Shown here in pieces: positions 5,718 to 14,238 of a DNA stretch of 59,433 bases. Both the position numbers and the translations under genes were made by a program. The stretch's first letter is position 1; every line of letters begins with the position of its first letter. The stretch is from Mycobacterium sp. 4858 (GTDB lineage: Bacteria; Actinomycetota; Actinomycetes; Mycobacteriales; Mycobacteriaceae), in NCBI RefSeq assembly GCF_900240975.1, contig NZ_LT968776.1:1719184-1778616 (forward strand), given 5' to 3'. The notes under the pieces were generated by a model. That model saw only the letters and a list, made by a program, of their open reading frames with translations. It was not told the DNA's origin and searched no databases.

Positions 5718-8642
5718 GTGACGACGCAGATGCTCATCAGACTGGTCGTGGGCATGGGCATGACGCTGGTGGTGGCCGCACTCGCCGGCCGCCGCGTCCT
5801 GTGGCTGTTCAAGCTGGTTACGTCCGGCAAGCCCGCCCCGGGACACACCGACGAACCCGGCAAGCGAATCTGGGCAGAGCTCTCCGAGGTCTTCGGTCAG
5901 CGCCGCCTGCTCAAGTGGTCGATCCCCGGCCTGGCGCACTTCTTCACGATGTGGGGCTTCTTCATCCTGCTGACGGTCTACATCGAGGCCTACGGGCTGT
6001 TGTTCCAGGACAACTTCCACATCCCGATCATCGGCCGCTGGGACGCGCTGGGCTTCCTGCAGGACTTCTTCGCCACCGCCGTCTTCCTGGGCATCACGAC
6101 GTTCGCCATCATCCGGCTGCGCACGGAACCCAAGGAGTACGGCCGCTCGTCGCGGTTCTACGGTTCGCACACCGGCGGCGCCTGGCTGGTGCTGTTCATG
6201 ATCTTCAACGTCGTCTGGACCTACGTCCTGGTGCGCGGGTCGGCCGTCAACAACGGCACGCTGCCCTACGGCAAGGGCGCCTTCCTCTCCCAGCTGTTCG
6301 GCGCGATCCTGCGCCCGCTGGGCCAGCCCGCCAACGAGATCATCGAGACGGTGGCGCTGCTGCTGCACATCGCGGTCATGCTGGCGTTCCTGATCATCGT
6401 GCTGCACTCCAAGCACATGCACATCTTCACGGCGCCGATCAACGTCATCTTCAAGCGGCTGCCCAACGGGCTCGGGCCGCTGCTGCCGCTGGAACACGAC
6501 GGCAAGCCGATCGACTTCGAAAACCCGCCCGACGACGCCGAATTCGGCCGCGGCAAGATCGAGGACTTCAGCTGGAAGGCGATGCTGGACTTCGCCACCT
6601 GCACCGAGTGCGGCCGCTGCCAGTCGCAGTGCCCGGCGTGGAACACCGGCAAGCCGCTCTCGCCCAAGCTCGTCATCATGGACCTGCGCGACCACTGGAT
6701 GGCCAAGGCGCCCTACATCCTTGGTGACAAGGAGACCCCGCTCGAGAACACGCCGGAGGGCGGAATCGGCGAGGAGCTGGCCGGCGAGAAGCACGCCGAG
6801 GCGCACCACGTCCCCGAGTCGGGCTTTGGCCGCATCATGGGGTCCGGCCCGGAGCAGGCCACCCGCCCGCTGGTCGGCACCGCCGAACAGGGCGGCGTCA
6901 TCGACCCCGACGTGCTGTGGTCCTGCGTGACCTGCGGCGCCTGCGTGGAGCAATGCCCGGTGGACATCGAACACATCGACCACATCGTCGACATGCGCCG
7001 CTACCAGGTGATGATGGAGTCGGAGTTCCCGTCCGAGCTGTCGGTGCTGTTCAAGAACCTGGAGACCAAGGCCAACCCGTGGGGCCAGAACGCCGCCGAC
7101 CGCACCAGCTGGATCGACGAGGTCGACTTCGACGTCCCGGTCTACGGGGAGGACGTCGACAGCTTCGACGGCTTCGAATACTTGTTCTGGGTGGGTTGCG
7201 CGGGCGCCTACGACGACAAGGCGAAGAAGACCACCAAGGCCGTCGCGGAACTGCTGGCCATCGCCGGGGTGAAGTACCTGGTGCTCGGCACCGGCGAAAC
7301 CTGCAACGGCGACTCCGCGCGCCGCTCGGGCAACGAGTTCCTGTTCCAGCAGCTGGCCGCCCAGGCCGTCGAGACTCTGGACGGGGTGTTCGAGGGCGTG
7401 GAGACGGTCGACCGCAAGATCGTCGTCACCTGCCCGCACTGCTTCAACACGCTGGGCCGCGAATACCGGCAACTGGGCGCGAACTACTCGGTGTTGCACC
7501 ACACCCAGCTGCTCAACCGGCTGATCCGGGACAACAAGCTGGTGCCGGTGACGCCGGTTTCTCAGGACATCACCTACCACGACCCGTGCTACCTGGGGCG
7601 GCACAACAAGGTGTACGAGGCGCCGCGCGAGCTGATCGGGGCCGCGGGGGCGACGCTCACCGAGATGCCGCGCCACGCCGAGCGCAGCTTCTGCTGCGGC
7701 GCCGGCGGCGCGCGGATGTGGATGGAAGAGCACATCGGCAAGCGGATCAACCACGAACGCGTCGACGAGGCGCTGGCCACCGGGGCGTCCACGATCGCCA
7801 CCGGCTGCCCGTTCTGCCGCGTGATGGTCACCGACGGCGTCAACGACCGCTCCGAGGAGGCCGGCCGCACCGGCGTCGAGGTGCTCGACGTCGCGCAGGT
7901 GCTGCTCGGCTCCCTCGAGTACGACAAGGCGACGCTGCCGGAGAAGGGCACGGCCGCAAAGGAAGCCTCCGAAAAGGCAGGGGCGCGGGCGGCTTCGGCG
8001 CCCAAGGCCACCGCGACCGTCGAGGCGCCGGTCAAGGAGACCGAGGAGGCTCCCGGCGGGGCCGCCGCGAAGACCGAGGCCGCCCCGAAGGCAGAGGCAG
8101 CCACGCCCACCGCGCCCGCCGCGCCCGTGAAGGGCCTCGGCATCGCGGGCGGGGCCAAGAGGCCCGGCGCCAAGAAGGCCGCACCGGCCCAGGCCGAGGC
8201 CAAGACGGAAACGGCCCCGGAGTCTGCCGCGGCGCCGGCCGCCCCGGCCAAGGGGCTGGGCATCGCCGCGGGCGCCAAGCGTCCCGGCGCCAAGAAGGCC
8301 GCGCCGCCAGCCGAGGCACCCAAAGCCGAGACCCCCAAGGCCGAGACCGCACCGGAGGCCGAAGCCAAGGCCGAGGAAGCCAAGCCGCCCGCGGCGCCGG
8401 TCAAGGGGCTGGGCATCGCCGCCGGCGCCAAGCGCCCCGGCGCCAAGAAGGCCGCGCCGCCAGCCGAGGCACCCAAAGCCGAGGCCCCCAAGGCCGAGGC
8501 GCAGCCCGCCGCGGAAGCGGAGCCCGAGCCCACGCCGAAAGCCGAGCCGGCCAAGCAGCCCGACGGCGACGGCGCGGCGTCGGCCCCGCCGGTCAAGGGG
8601 CTGGGCATCGCCCGCGGCGCCCGCCCGCCGGGCAAGCGCTGA
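5718..8642 (+). CDS. Membrane-bound iron-sulfur (CCG-domain) reductase, Rv0338c-like
   Basis: The 974-residue protein has about five N-terminal membrane helices (a NarI-like haem/quinone module), then two 4Fe-4S clusters (CTECGRCQSQCP, about residue 295, and CVTCGACVEQCP, about residue 403). Two CCG-type cysteine-rich domains follow (CPHC, HDPCYLGRHN, CCGAGGARMW, TGCPFC), as in heterodisulfide reductase/GlpC-type subunits. It is expected to pass electrons between the quinone pool and an unknown partner. In M. tuberculosis the orthologue Rv0338c is listed as essential (from memory). GTG 5718 has GGGGAG 7 nt upstream and begins VTTQMLIR. The C-terminal 170 residues are an unusual Ala/Lys/Pro repeat tail. 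aspC follows closely. Confidence 0.85.
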   Translation: MTTQMLIRLVVGMGMTLVVAALAGRRVLWLFKLVTSGKPAPGHTDEPGKRIWAELSEVFGQRRLLKWSIPGLAHFFTMWGFFILLTVYIEAYGLLFQDNFHIPIIGRWDALGFLQDFFATAVFLGITTFAIIRLRTEPKEYGRSSRFYGSHTGGAWLVLFMIFNVVWTYVLVRGSAVNNGTLPYGKGAFLSQLFGAILRPLGQPANEIIETVALLLHIAVMLAFLIIVLHSKHMHIFTAPINVIFKRLPNGLGPLLPLEHDGKPIDFENPPDDAEFGRGKIEDFSWKAMLDFATCTECGRCQSQCPAWNTGKPLSPKLVIMDLRDHWMAKAPYILGDKETPLENTPEGGIGEELAGEKHAEAHHVPESGFGRIMGSGPEQATRPLVGTAEQGGVIDPDVLWSCVTCGACVEQCPVDIEHIDHIVDMRRYQVMMESEFPSELSVLFKNLETKANPWGQNAADRTSWIDEVDFDVPVYGEDVDSFDGFEYLFWVGCAGAYDDKAKKTTKAVAELLAIAGVKYLVLGTGETCNGDSARRSGNEFLFQQLAAQAVETLDGVFEGVETVDRKIVVTCPHCFNTLGREYRQLGANYSVLHHTQLLNRLIRDNKLVPVTPVSQDITYHDPCYLGRHNKVYEAPRELIGAAGATLTEMPRHAERSFCCGAGGARMWMEEHIGKRINHERVDEALATGASTIATGCPFCRVMVTDGVNDRSEEAGRTGVEVLDVAQVLLGSLEYDKATLPEKGTAAKEASEKAGARAASAPKATATVEAPVKETEEAPGGAAAKTEAAPKAEAATPTAPAAPVKGLGIAGGAKRPGAKKAAPAQAEAKTETAPESAAAPAAPAKGLGIAAGAKRPGAKKAAPPAEAPKAETPKAETAPEAEAKAEEAKPPAAPVKGLGIAAGAKRPGAKKAAPPAEAPKAEAPKAEAQPAAEAEPEPTPKAEPAKQPDGDGAASAPPVKGLGIARGARPPGKR
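8127..8639 (+). repeat. Four in-frame KGLGIA..GAKRPGAKKA repeats in the Fe-S reductase tail
   Basis: Copies of a block (V/A)KGLGIA(A/G)GAKRPGAKKAAP begin at 8127, 8247, 8400 and 8592, the last one shortened. They are separated by Ala/Glu/Pro/Lys spacers. The tail is strongly basic and resembles mycobacterial histone-like AKKA tails. Copy number probably varies between strains. Confidence 0.8.
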
Positions 8643-8674
8643 CCTGGGTTTTCTTCGCTTGACGGCAAAATTCA

Positions 8675-9964
8675 GTGGACAGTAGTGGCACCATTGGTGA
8701 CGTGACCACGCACCAGCTGCCCCTGCACGCTTCCGGCCACCACCGGCAGCGCGTCTTCGCGCAGTCGTCCAAACTCCGGGACGTCCTGTACGAGATCCGC
8801 GGCCCGGTGCACCAGCACGCCGCGCGGCTGGAGGCCGAAGGCCACCGCATCCTCAAGCTCAACATCGGCAACCCCGCACCGTTCGGGTTCGAGGCGCCCG
8901 ACGTCATCATGCGCGACATGATCCAGGCGCTGCCGTACGCCCAGGGGTACTCCGACTCGCAGGGCATCCTGCCCGCCCGCCGCGCGGTGGTCACCCGCTA
9001 CGAGCTGGTCGAGGGCTTCCCCCGGTTCGACGTCGACGACGTCTATCTGGGCAACGGGTGCTCCGAACTGATCACGATGACGCTGCAGGCCCTGCTCGAC
9101 AACGGCGACGAGGTGCTGATCCCGTCGCCCGACTACCCGCTGTGGACGGCGTCGACGTCCCTGGCCGGCGGCACGCCCGTGCACTACCTGTGCGACGAGA
9201 CCCAGGGCTGGCAGCCCGACATCGCCGACCTGGAGTCCAAGATCACCGAGCGCACCAAGGCGCTGGTCATCATCAACCCCAACAACCCGACCGGCGCCGT
9301 CTACAGCCGCGGCGTCCTCACCCAGATGGTGGAACTCGCGCGCAAGCACGAACTGCTGCTGCTCGCCGACGAGATCTACGACAAGATCCTCTACGACGAC
9401 GCCAAGCACATCAACGTGGCCACGCTGGCGCCGGACATGTTGTGCCTCACCTTCAACGGGCTGTCCAAGGCCTACCGGGTGGCGGGCTACCGCGCCGGCT
9501 GGCTGGCGATCACCGGCCCCAAGGACCACGCCGAAAGCTTCATCGAGGGCATCAACCTGCTGGCCAACATGCGGCTGTGCCCCAACGTGCCCGCCCAGCA
9601 CGGAATCCAGGTGGCCCTCGGCGGTCACCAGAGCATCGAGGACCTGGTGTTGCCCGGCGGCCGGCTGCTCGAGCAGCGCGACGTGGCGTGGCAGAAGCTC
9701 AACGAGATTCCCGGGGTGTCCTGCGTGAAGCCGGAGGGCGCGCTGTACGCCTTCCCCCGGCTCGACCCCGAGGTCTACGACATCACCGACGACGAACAGC
9801 TCGTCCTCGACCTGCTGCTGCAGGAGAAGATCCTGGTCACCCAGGGCACCGGATTCAATTGGCCGGCACCGGATCACCTGCGCATCGTGACGCTGCCGTG
9901 GGCCCGCGACCTGGCCGCGGCGATCGAACGGCTGGGCAACTTCCTGGTCAGCTATCGCCAGTAA
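8675..9964 (+). CDS. aspC: Aspartate/alanine-type aminotransferase AspC
   Basis: The 429-residue protein is a class I PLP-dependent aminotransferase. It shows the NPNNPTGAVYSR substrate/PLP loop, the DEIYDKILYDD segment, the Schiff-base lysine in LSKAYRVAGYRAGW and the C-terminal arginine region LRIVTLPWARDL. From memory the length equals that of M. tuberculosis Rv0337c, which also sits beside the Fe-S reductase. It transfers amino groups between amino acids such as Asp or Ala and 2-oxoglutarate. GTG 8675 is taken as the start; GTG 8702 (VTTHQLP) is also possible. It lies 32 bp after the reductase and is probably in one transcript with it. Confidence 0.9.
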   Translation: MDSSGTIGDVTTHQLPLHASGHHRQRVFAQSSKLRDVLYEIRGPVHQHAARLEAEGHRILKLNIGNPAPFGFEAPDVIMRDMIQALPYAQGYSDSQGILPARRAVVTRYELVEGFPRFDVDDVYLGNGCSELITMTLQALLDNGDEVLIPSPDYPLWTASTSLAGGTPVHYLCDETQGWQPDIADLESKITERTKALVIINPNNPTGAVYSRGVLTQMVELARKHELLLLADEIYDKILYDDAKHINVATLAPDMLCLTFNGLSKAYRVAGYRAGWLAITGPKDHAESFIEGINLLANMRLCPNVPAQHGIQVALGGHQSIEDLVLPGGRLLEQRDVAWQKLNEIPGVSCVKPEGALYAFPRLDPEVYDITDDEQLVLDLLLQEKILVTQGTGFNWPAPDHLRIVTLPWARDLAAAIERLGNFLVSYRQ

Positions 9965-9990
9965 GGATCTTCGCAGCCGGCGCCTCTACG

Positions 9991-11268
9991 GTGGACCGGG
10001 TGACGCACTCGCACACCCACTCCCACAGCCTGTCCGGCCCGGCCCCGGTTGACGCGCTGCCCGCCAGGATCGTCGTCGGGCTGCTGGTCGCCATAGGCCT
10101 GGCGGTGCTGGCCGGCGCCGTCGCGCTGTGGCCCAGCCGGGAGCACGTCGACATCCCGATGCCCTTCCAGAACGCGGCCGGCGGCGCGGTGAGCACGCAG
10201 GCCGGGCACGTGCTGTCCAGCGGCCTGGGCGACTGCGGCAGCCCGTCGGTCGGTCAGGTGCTCACCACCGCGCCGCAGCCGGCGCCGCCCGGCGCGGGCC
10301 GCTGCGTGCTCACCCAGGTCGCCATCGACTCCGGACCCAACGCCGGCGCCAACACGCTGCTGGAGTCCTCCCCCGGCCCCGGCCAGCCGAAGTTCGCGGT
10401 GGGCGACCATCTTCGGCTGGTCCGCCAGGTCGACGACCAGGGCGCCACCAGCTACGCGTTCTACGACTTCGAACGCGGGTGGTCGCTGGTCGCCCTCGCC
10501 GTCGCGTTCGCGGTCGTGATCGTCGCGGTGGCCCGCTGGCGCGGGCTGCTCGCGCTGGTCGGCATCGTGGTGGCGTTCGCGGTCCTGGTGGAGTTTCTGC
10601 TGCCGGCCCTGCGCGACGGCGCGCCCGCGATCCCGGTGGCCCTGGTGGCCTCGGCGGCCATCCTCTACGCGGTCATCTATCTGGCCCACGGCGTGAGCCT
10701 GCGGACCAGCGCGGCACTACTGGGCACGCTGACGGCGCTGCTGCTGGCCGCCGGGTTGTCCTGGGCTGCAATACAACTGGCGCATCTGACCGGCCTGTCC
10801 GACGACCAGAACGCGACCGTGAGCGCCTACCTGGGCAACGTGTCGATCAGCGGCCTGCTGCTCGCCGGCTTCATCATCGGCTCGCTCGGTGTGCTCAACG
10901 ACGTGACGGTGACCCAGGCCTCGACGGTGTTCGAGCTCGCCCACCTCGGTGGGTCGCGCCGCGCGATCTTTTTGGGCGCCATCCGAGTCGGCCGCGACCA
11001 CATCGCCAGCACGGTGTACACGCTGGTGCTGGCCTACGCCGGCAGTTCGCTGCCGCTACTGCTGCTGTTCAGTGTCGCCAACCGTTCCCTGACCGACGTG
11101 CTGACCAGCGAGAGCGTCGCCATCGAGATCGCCCGCTCGGCGGTGGGTGGCGTCGCGCTGGCGCTGTCGGTGCCGCTGACGACGGCGATCGCCGCGGCGC
11201 TGGCGCGGCCTAGTGAAATCGGCTCCGCTCCAACAGCTCCAGCAGATAGCCGCCGTACCCGGACTTGA
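9991..11268 (+). CDS. YibE/F-like multi-pass membrane protein
   Basis: The 425-residue protein starts with a His/Ser stretch (THSHTHSHS), one helix, an outer domain of about 110 residues, then seven or so hydrophobic helices (about residues 165-410). Conserved segments such as GDHLRLVRQ, RWRGLLALVGI and FIIGSLGVLNDVTVTQASTVFEL identify the YibE/F family, membrane proteins of unknown role. GTG 9991 and GTG 10000 are both in frame and neither has a clear ribosome binding site. It follows aspC by 26 bp. Its 3' end overlaps the convergent rmlA by 59 bp, so both stop codons lie inside the other gene. Confidence 0.8.
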   Translation: MDRVTHSHTHSHSLSGPAPVDALPARIVVGLLVAIGLAVLAGAVALWPSREHVDIPMPFQNAAGGAVSTQAGHVLSSGLGDCGSPSVGQVLTTAPQPAPPGAGRCVLTQVAIDSGPNAGANTLLESSPGPGQPKFAVGDHLRLVRQVDDQGATSYAFYDFERGWSLVALAVAFAVVIVAVARWRGLLALVGIVVAFAVLVEFLLPALRDGAPAIPVALVASAAILYAVIYLAHGVSLRTSAALLGTLTALLLAAGLSWAAIQLAHLTGLSDDQNATVSAYLGNVSISGLLLAGFIIGSLGVLNDVTVTQASTVFELAHLGGSRRAIFLGAIRVGRDHIASTVYTLVLAYAGSSLPLLLLFSVANRSLTDVLTSESVAIEIARSAVGGVALALSVPLTTAIAAALARPSEIGSAPTAPADSRRTRT

Positions 11269-12085
11269 GCATGGTGTGCGCGCGCTCGGCCAGCTGCTCG
11301 TCGGTGATCCAGCCCTGCTGCCAGGCCACTTCCTCGGGGACGCTGACCTTGAGGCCTTGCCGTCGTTCCAGCGTGCGCACGAAGTCGCTGGCGTCCAGCA
11401 GGGAGTCGAACGTGCCGGTGTCCAGCCAGGCCGTCCCGCGGGCCATCACCTCGACCGAGAGCCGGCCCCGGTTGAGGTAGATCTGGTTGACCTCGGTGAT
11501 CTCGTACTCGCCGCGCGCCGATTTCTTCAGGCCCTTGGCGATCTCGATCACGTCGTTGTCGTAGAAGTACAACCCCGGCACCGCGTAATTGGACTTCGGT
11601 GTCTTCGGTTTCTCCTCCAGCGAGAGCGCCGTGCCGTCGTCGCTGAATTCGACGACGCCGTACGCCGAAGGGTTGGCCACCCAGTAGGCGAAAACCGCTC
11701 CGCCGCTGATGGTTTGGAAGCGGCTCAGGCTGGTGCCCAGCCCCGGCCCGTAGAAGATGTTGTCCCCCAGCACCAACGCCACCGAGTCGTTGCCGATGTG
11801 CTCGGCGCCCAGCACGAAGGCCTGCGCCAGGCCGTCGGGCCGTTCCTGCGTGACATAGCTGATGTCGATGCCGAATTGCGAGCCGTCGCCGAGCAATCGG
11901 CGAAAACCCGCCGCGTCGTGTGGGGTGGTGATCACCAGGATGTCCCGGATCCCCGCCATCATCAGCGTGGACAGCGGGTAGTAGACCATCGGTTTGTCGT
12001 ACACCGGCAGCAACTGCTTGCTGATGCCGACGGTGATCGGGTGCAGGCGTGTGCCCGAGCCCCCGGCCAGGATGATCCCGCGCAT
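11210..12085 (-). CDS. rmlA: Glucose-1-phosphate thymidylyltransferase RmlA
   Basis: RmlA makes dTDP-glucose from glucose-1-phosphate and dTTP, the first step to dTDP-rhamnose for the mycobacterial arabinogalactan linker. The protein (291 aa) opens with the nucleotidyltransferase signature GGSGTRLHPIT, has VLGDNIFYG with the metal-binding Asp, and the sugar-binding segments EEKPKTPKSN and AWLDTGTFDSLL. Length agrees with bacterial RmlA (about 290). Two genes upstream on the same strand (SnoaL-like and maleylpyruvate isomerase-like) match the Rv0332-Rv0333-rmlA order of M. tuberculosis. The gene end overlaps the convergent YibE/F gene by 59 bp. Confidence 0.95.
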   Translation of the reverse strand: MRGIILAGGSGTRLHPITVGISKQLLPVYDKPMVYYPLSTLMMAGIRDILVITTPHDAAGFRRLLGDGSQFGIDISYVTQERPDGLAQAFVLGAEHIGNDSVALVLGDNIFYGPGLGTSLSRFQTISGGAVFAYWVANPSAYGVVEFSDDGTALSLEEKPKTPKSNYAVPGLYFYDNDVIEIAKGLKKSARGEYEITEVNQIYLNRGRLSVEVMARGTAWLDTGTFDSLLDASDFVRTLERRQGLKVSVPEEVAWQQGWITDEQLAERAHTMLKSGYGGYLLELLERSRFH

Positions 12086-12106
12086 GGTGGTTCCCCTATT
12101 CCACGC

Positions 12107-12481
12107 TCAGTTGACGAGGTCGGACTCGGTGAGTTCGGTGGCGGCCAGCGCCGACGCCAGGTCCTCGTGCCGGAAAACGGACGTGACGCGGTCGTGGACC
12201 ACCCGGAACGCCGACGCCGCCGTTGCCACGGCCCCGGGATTGTCCGGGGTGCTGACCTTCTGTTCGACGACCACGACACCGTCGTGCACGTACATCCGGC
12301 CGACTTCGGCCGTCCCGTGCCGGGCGGCGGCCCACCTGCGCAGCGCCTCGTGGCCCTGGGCGGCGCCGTGCGCGTCGCCGATCTCGATGTCGTCGCTGGA
12401 CAACGCGATCAGGGTTTCCGAGTCGGCGGCGTTGAGCGCGTCGTGCCATGCCAGGACGGTGGCGATCTCCGAAGTGGTCAT
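12107..12481 (-). CDS. SnoaL/NTF2-like small protein (Rv0333-like)
   Basis: The 124-residue protein, starting MTTSEIATVLAWHDALNAAD, has the helix-then-sheet pattern of the NTF2/SnoaL fold: an N-terminal helix, LIALSSDDIEIGDAHG, then strands with MYVHDGVVVVEQ and FRVVHDRVTSVFRH. Members act as small hydrolases, isomerases or ligand-binding proteins; no substrate can be named. It ends 21 bp before rmlA on the same strand, so co-transcription is likely. ATG 12481 is preferred over an upstream TTG at 12490. Confidence 0.75.
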   Translation of the reverse strand: MTTSEIATVLAWHDALNAADSETLIALSSDDIEIGDAHGAAQGHEALRRWAAARHGTAEVGRMYVHDGVVVVEQKVSTPDNPGAVATAASAFRVVHDRVTSVFRHEDLASALAATELTESDLVN

Positions 12482-12517
12482 GGTGTGCAAGTTACCGTGT
12501 GCGCCCCGGCGCCGTGG

Positions 12518-13273
12518 CTAGAGCGGGGTACGGTCCAGCCAGTTCTGCCACACCGCCTCGTCGCCGAACAGCGCGATGCCCGTGTCCGTCAGCGGCACCC
12601 GGCGCAGGATGGCCAGCAGCAGCTCGGCCGCCCCGCCCTTCAGCGCCGCGGTGCCCTTGCCGTGCTCGTGGGACCAGGTGATGCGGCCGTGGTCTACACC
12701 GATCGTCCACTCCCCGGCTTCGCCGAGCCCTGGGTCGGTGGCGTGCAGGTGCAGGGTGTTGTCGCCCTCGAGCGGGAGCGGCGCCCCGTCGCTGCCGGCC
12801 TGGACCGCGACCCGCTCGAGCCATTCGGTGATCCCGTCCGCGGCCACATCGGGGGCCAGCGTGTAGTCGGCCCCCAGCGCGATCGCCGCGTCGGCCCGGT
12901 GCACGGCCACCTCGTGCAGGCGGCGGCGGATCCACCAGTTCGCCGGCCGCGGCCCGAGGAACGTCCACACCGGGGTTTCCACCCCCGTCAGCTCGACGGC
13001 ATCGATCAGCCGCTGCGCGCCGCCGCGCAACCAGGAGATCGCGTCGGCCGGATCGGGCGGCGGCTTGCCCCCCTCGACGGACCGCGGGTCGAGAAACTCC
13101 TCGAGCCGCTCCCGCACGATCTGCGCCGCCCAGCGGTCGCCGCGCCCGACATGGCGCAGCAGCTGGTTCAGGCTCCATCCCGGGCACGTCGGCACCGGCC
13201 TGGACTGGTCGACATCGCGGAAAAACTCCGAAAACGCGCGGTTCTCTTCGAGGAATGCGCCGGCATAGTCCAC
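12518..13273 (-). CDS. Mycothiol-dependent maleylpyruvate isomerase-family protein (Rv0332-like)
   Basis: The 251-residue protein starts VDYAGAFLEENRAF and carries CPGWSLNQLLRHVGRGDRW, typical of the DinB/MDMPI N-terminal helical domain. A His of HVGRG and the later histidines RRRLHEVAVHRADAA fit the metal site. The second half (about residues 160-250) resembles the MDMPI C-terminal domain. Family members are mycothiol-dependent isomerases or transferases; here the substrate is unknown. It is the first gene of the three-gene row leading to rmlA. GTG 13273 is chosen because a longer reading would include an Arg/His-rich segment without domain character. Confidence 0.75.
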   Translation of the reverse strand: MDYAGAFLEENRAFSEFFRDVDQSRPVPTCPGWSLNQLLRHVGRGDRWAAQIVRERLEEFLDPRSVEGGKPPPDPADAISWLRGGAQRLIDAVELTGVETPVWTFLGPRPANWWIRRRLHEVAVHRADAAIALGADYTLAPDVAADGITEWLERVAVQAGSDGAPLPLEGDNTLHLHATDPGLGEAGEWTIGVDHGRITWSHEHGKGTAALKGGAAELLLAILRRVPLTDTGIALFGDEAVWQNWLDRTPL

Positions 13274-13393
13274 CCGGGTCAGGCTACTCGCCGGGCCATG
13301 CGACGAAGGACTCCCCGGCCAGGGGACTTCGCCCCTATGGGCGGGCTGCGCCGATGTGCTGTGATCAAACGACCACGGACCACTGGAGACGAC

Positions 13394-13891
13394 ATGGGCA
13401 TGCCCGCCATCCGCACCGCGGACGAGCGCGAGAACGTCGCGTTGGAGCGCGAACGGATCGCCGAAGAGCGGGAAGGCATCGCGAACGAGCGCGAACACCT
13501 CGCGCACGAGCGAGAACTGGTGGCAGCGCGCCGGGAGCGGCTGACCGAGGGCGTGGAGCGCTGGGTTCGCTACCTCGAGTCACGCACGATCCTCGCCAAC
13601 CGCCGCGAAGCGCTGGCCGACGAGCGCGAACGGATCGCGGATGAACGGGAGGCGCTGGCGGACGAGCGCGAACGGATTGCGGACGAACGCGAACACGCGG
13701 CCAATCACACCCCGGCGGGCAATCAGCGGACGGCCGAGCACGGGGAGCGGCAACGCGAGGCGGCGCTTCGCGAGCAGGCCAAAGTTGAACGCGAGCAGGC
13801 CGCCAGCGAACGCCAACTCGCACGGCAGCGGGCCGAGCAGGGACGACATCAGGCGACACAGCGCGTCGAAGGGAAGCATCGTGGCGGCTGA
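13394..13891 (+). CDS. Arg/Glu-rich coiled-coil protein 1
   Basis: The 165-residue protein is almost entirely charged helix. From about residue 10 it repeats units of the form ALADERERIADERE, with Arg and Glu making up much of the sequence, so a long single helix or coiled coil is expected. No signal peptide or membrane helix is seen. ATG 13394 has GGAG at 13385-13388. The next gene starts at 13881 inside its end (11-bp overlap) and has the same repeat style, so the two are translationally coupled and probably partners. I do not recognise a function. Confidence 0.65.
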   Translation: MGMPAIRTADERENVALERERIAEEREGIANEREHLAHERELVAARRERLTEGVERWVRYLESRTILANRREALADERERIADEREALADERERIADEREHAANHTPAGNQRTAEHGERQREAALREQAKVEREQAASERQLARQRAEQGRHQATQRVEGKHRGG

Positions 13892-14225
13892 ACCCGACGA
13901 CGTCGACAAGCAACCGGACGAACTGGAAAGGCGCGAGCACGCCCTCACGCACCGGGAGGCGCAGCTCGCCCAGCGCGAATGGCTCGCCGACGAGCGGGAC
14001 CGCATCGCCGACGAGCGGGACCAAATCGCGAACCACCGCGAACAGCTGGCGAATCAACGCGAGGCGCAGGCGGACGAACGGGAGGGCACCGCGCTCGAGC
14101 GGGAACGCGAACGGCTGCAGCGCGCCGAAGACGAGAAAGACCGCGTGCGAGCCGAGGCTGAGCGCGAACAGGCGAGCATCCGGCGTGAGATGTCCGACAC
14201 CGAACGTCGCACCGACGAACAATAG
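13881..14225 (+). CDS. Arg/Glu-rich coiled-coil protein 2
   Basis: The 114-residue product starts at GTG 13881 (GAAGGGA at 13868-13874) within the end of the previous gene. After an acidic leader (AAEPDDVDKQPDELERR) it repeats WLADERDRIADERDQIANHREQL-type units and ends in ERTDEQ-like charged residues, giving a continuous amphipathic helix without hydrophobic core positions typical of strong coiled coils. It may pair with the preceding protein. The ERE/ERD repeat is encoded by near-identical codons, so tandem duplication probably built it. The function is unknown. Confidence 0.6.
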   Translation: MAAEPDDVDKQPDELERREHALTHREAQLAQREWLADERDRIADERDQIANHREQLANQREAQADEREGTALERERERLQRAEDEKDRVRAEAEREQASIRREMSDTERRTDEQ

Positions 14226-14238
14226 GGACGGCGATCAG

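Noticed and set aside
5610..7754. Very long minus-strand open frame opposite the Fe-S reductase
   Set aside because: It is Arg/Val/Asp/Gln-rich shadow sequence; the plus strand encodes an unmistakable multi-domain enzyme.
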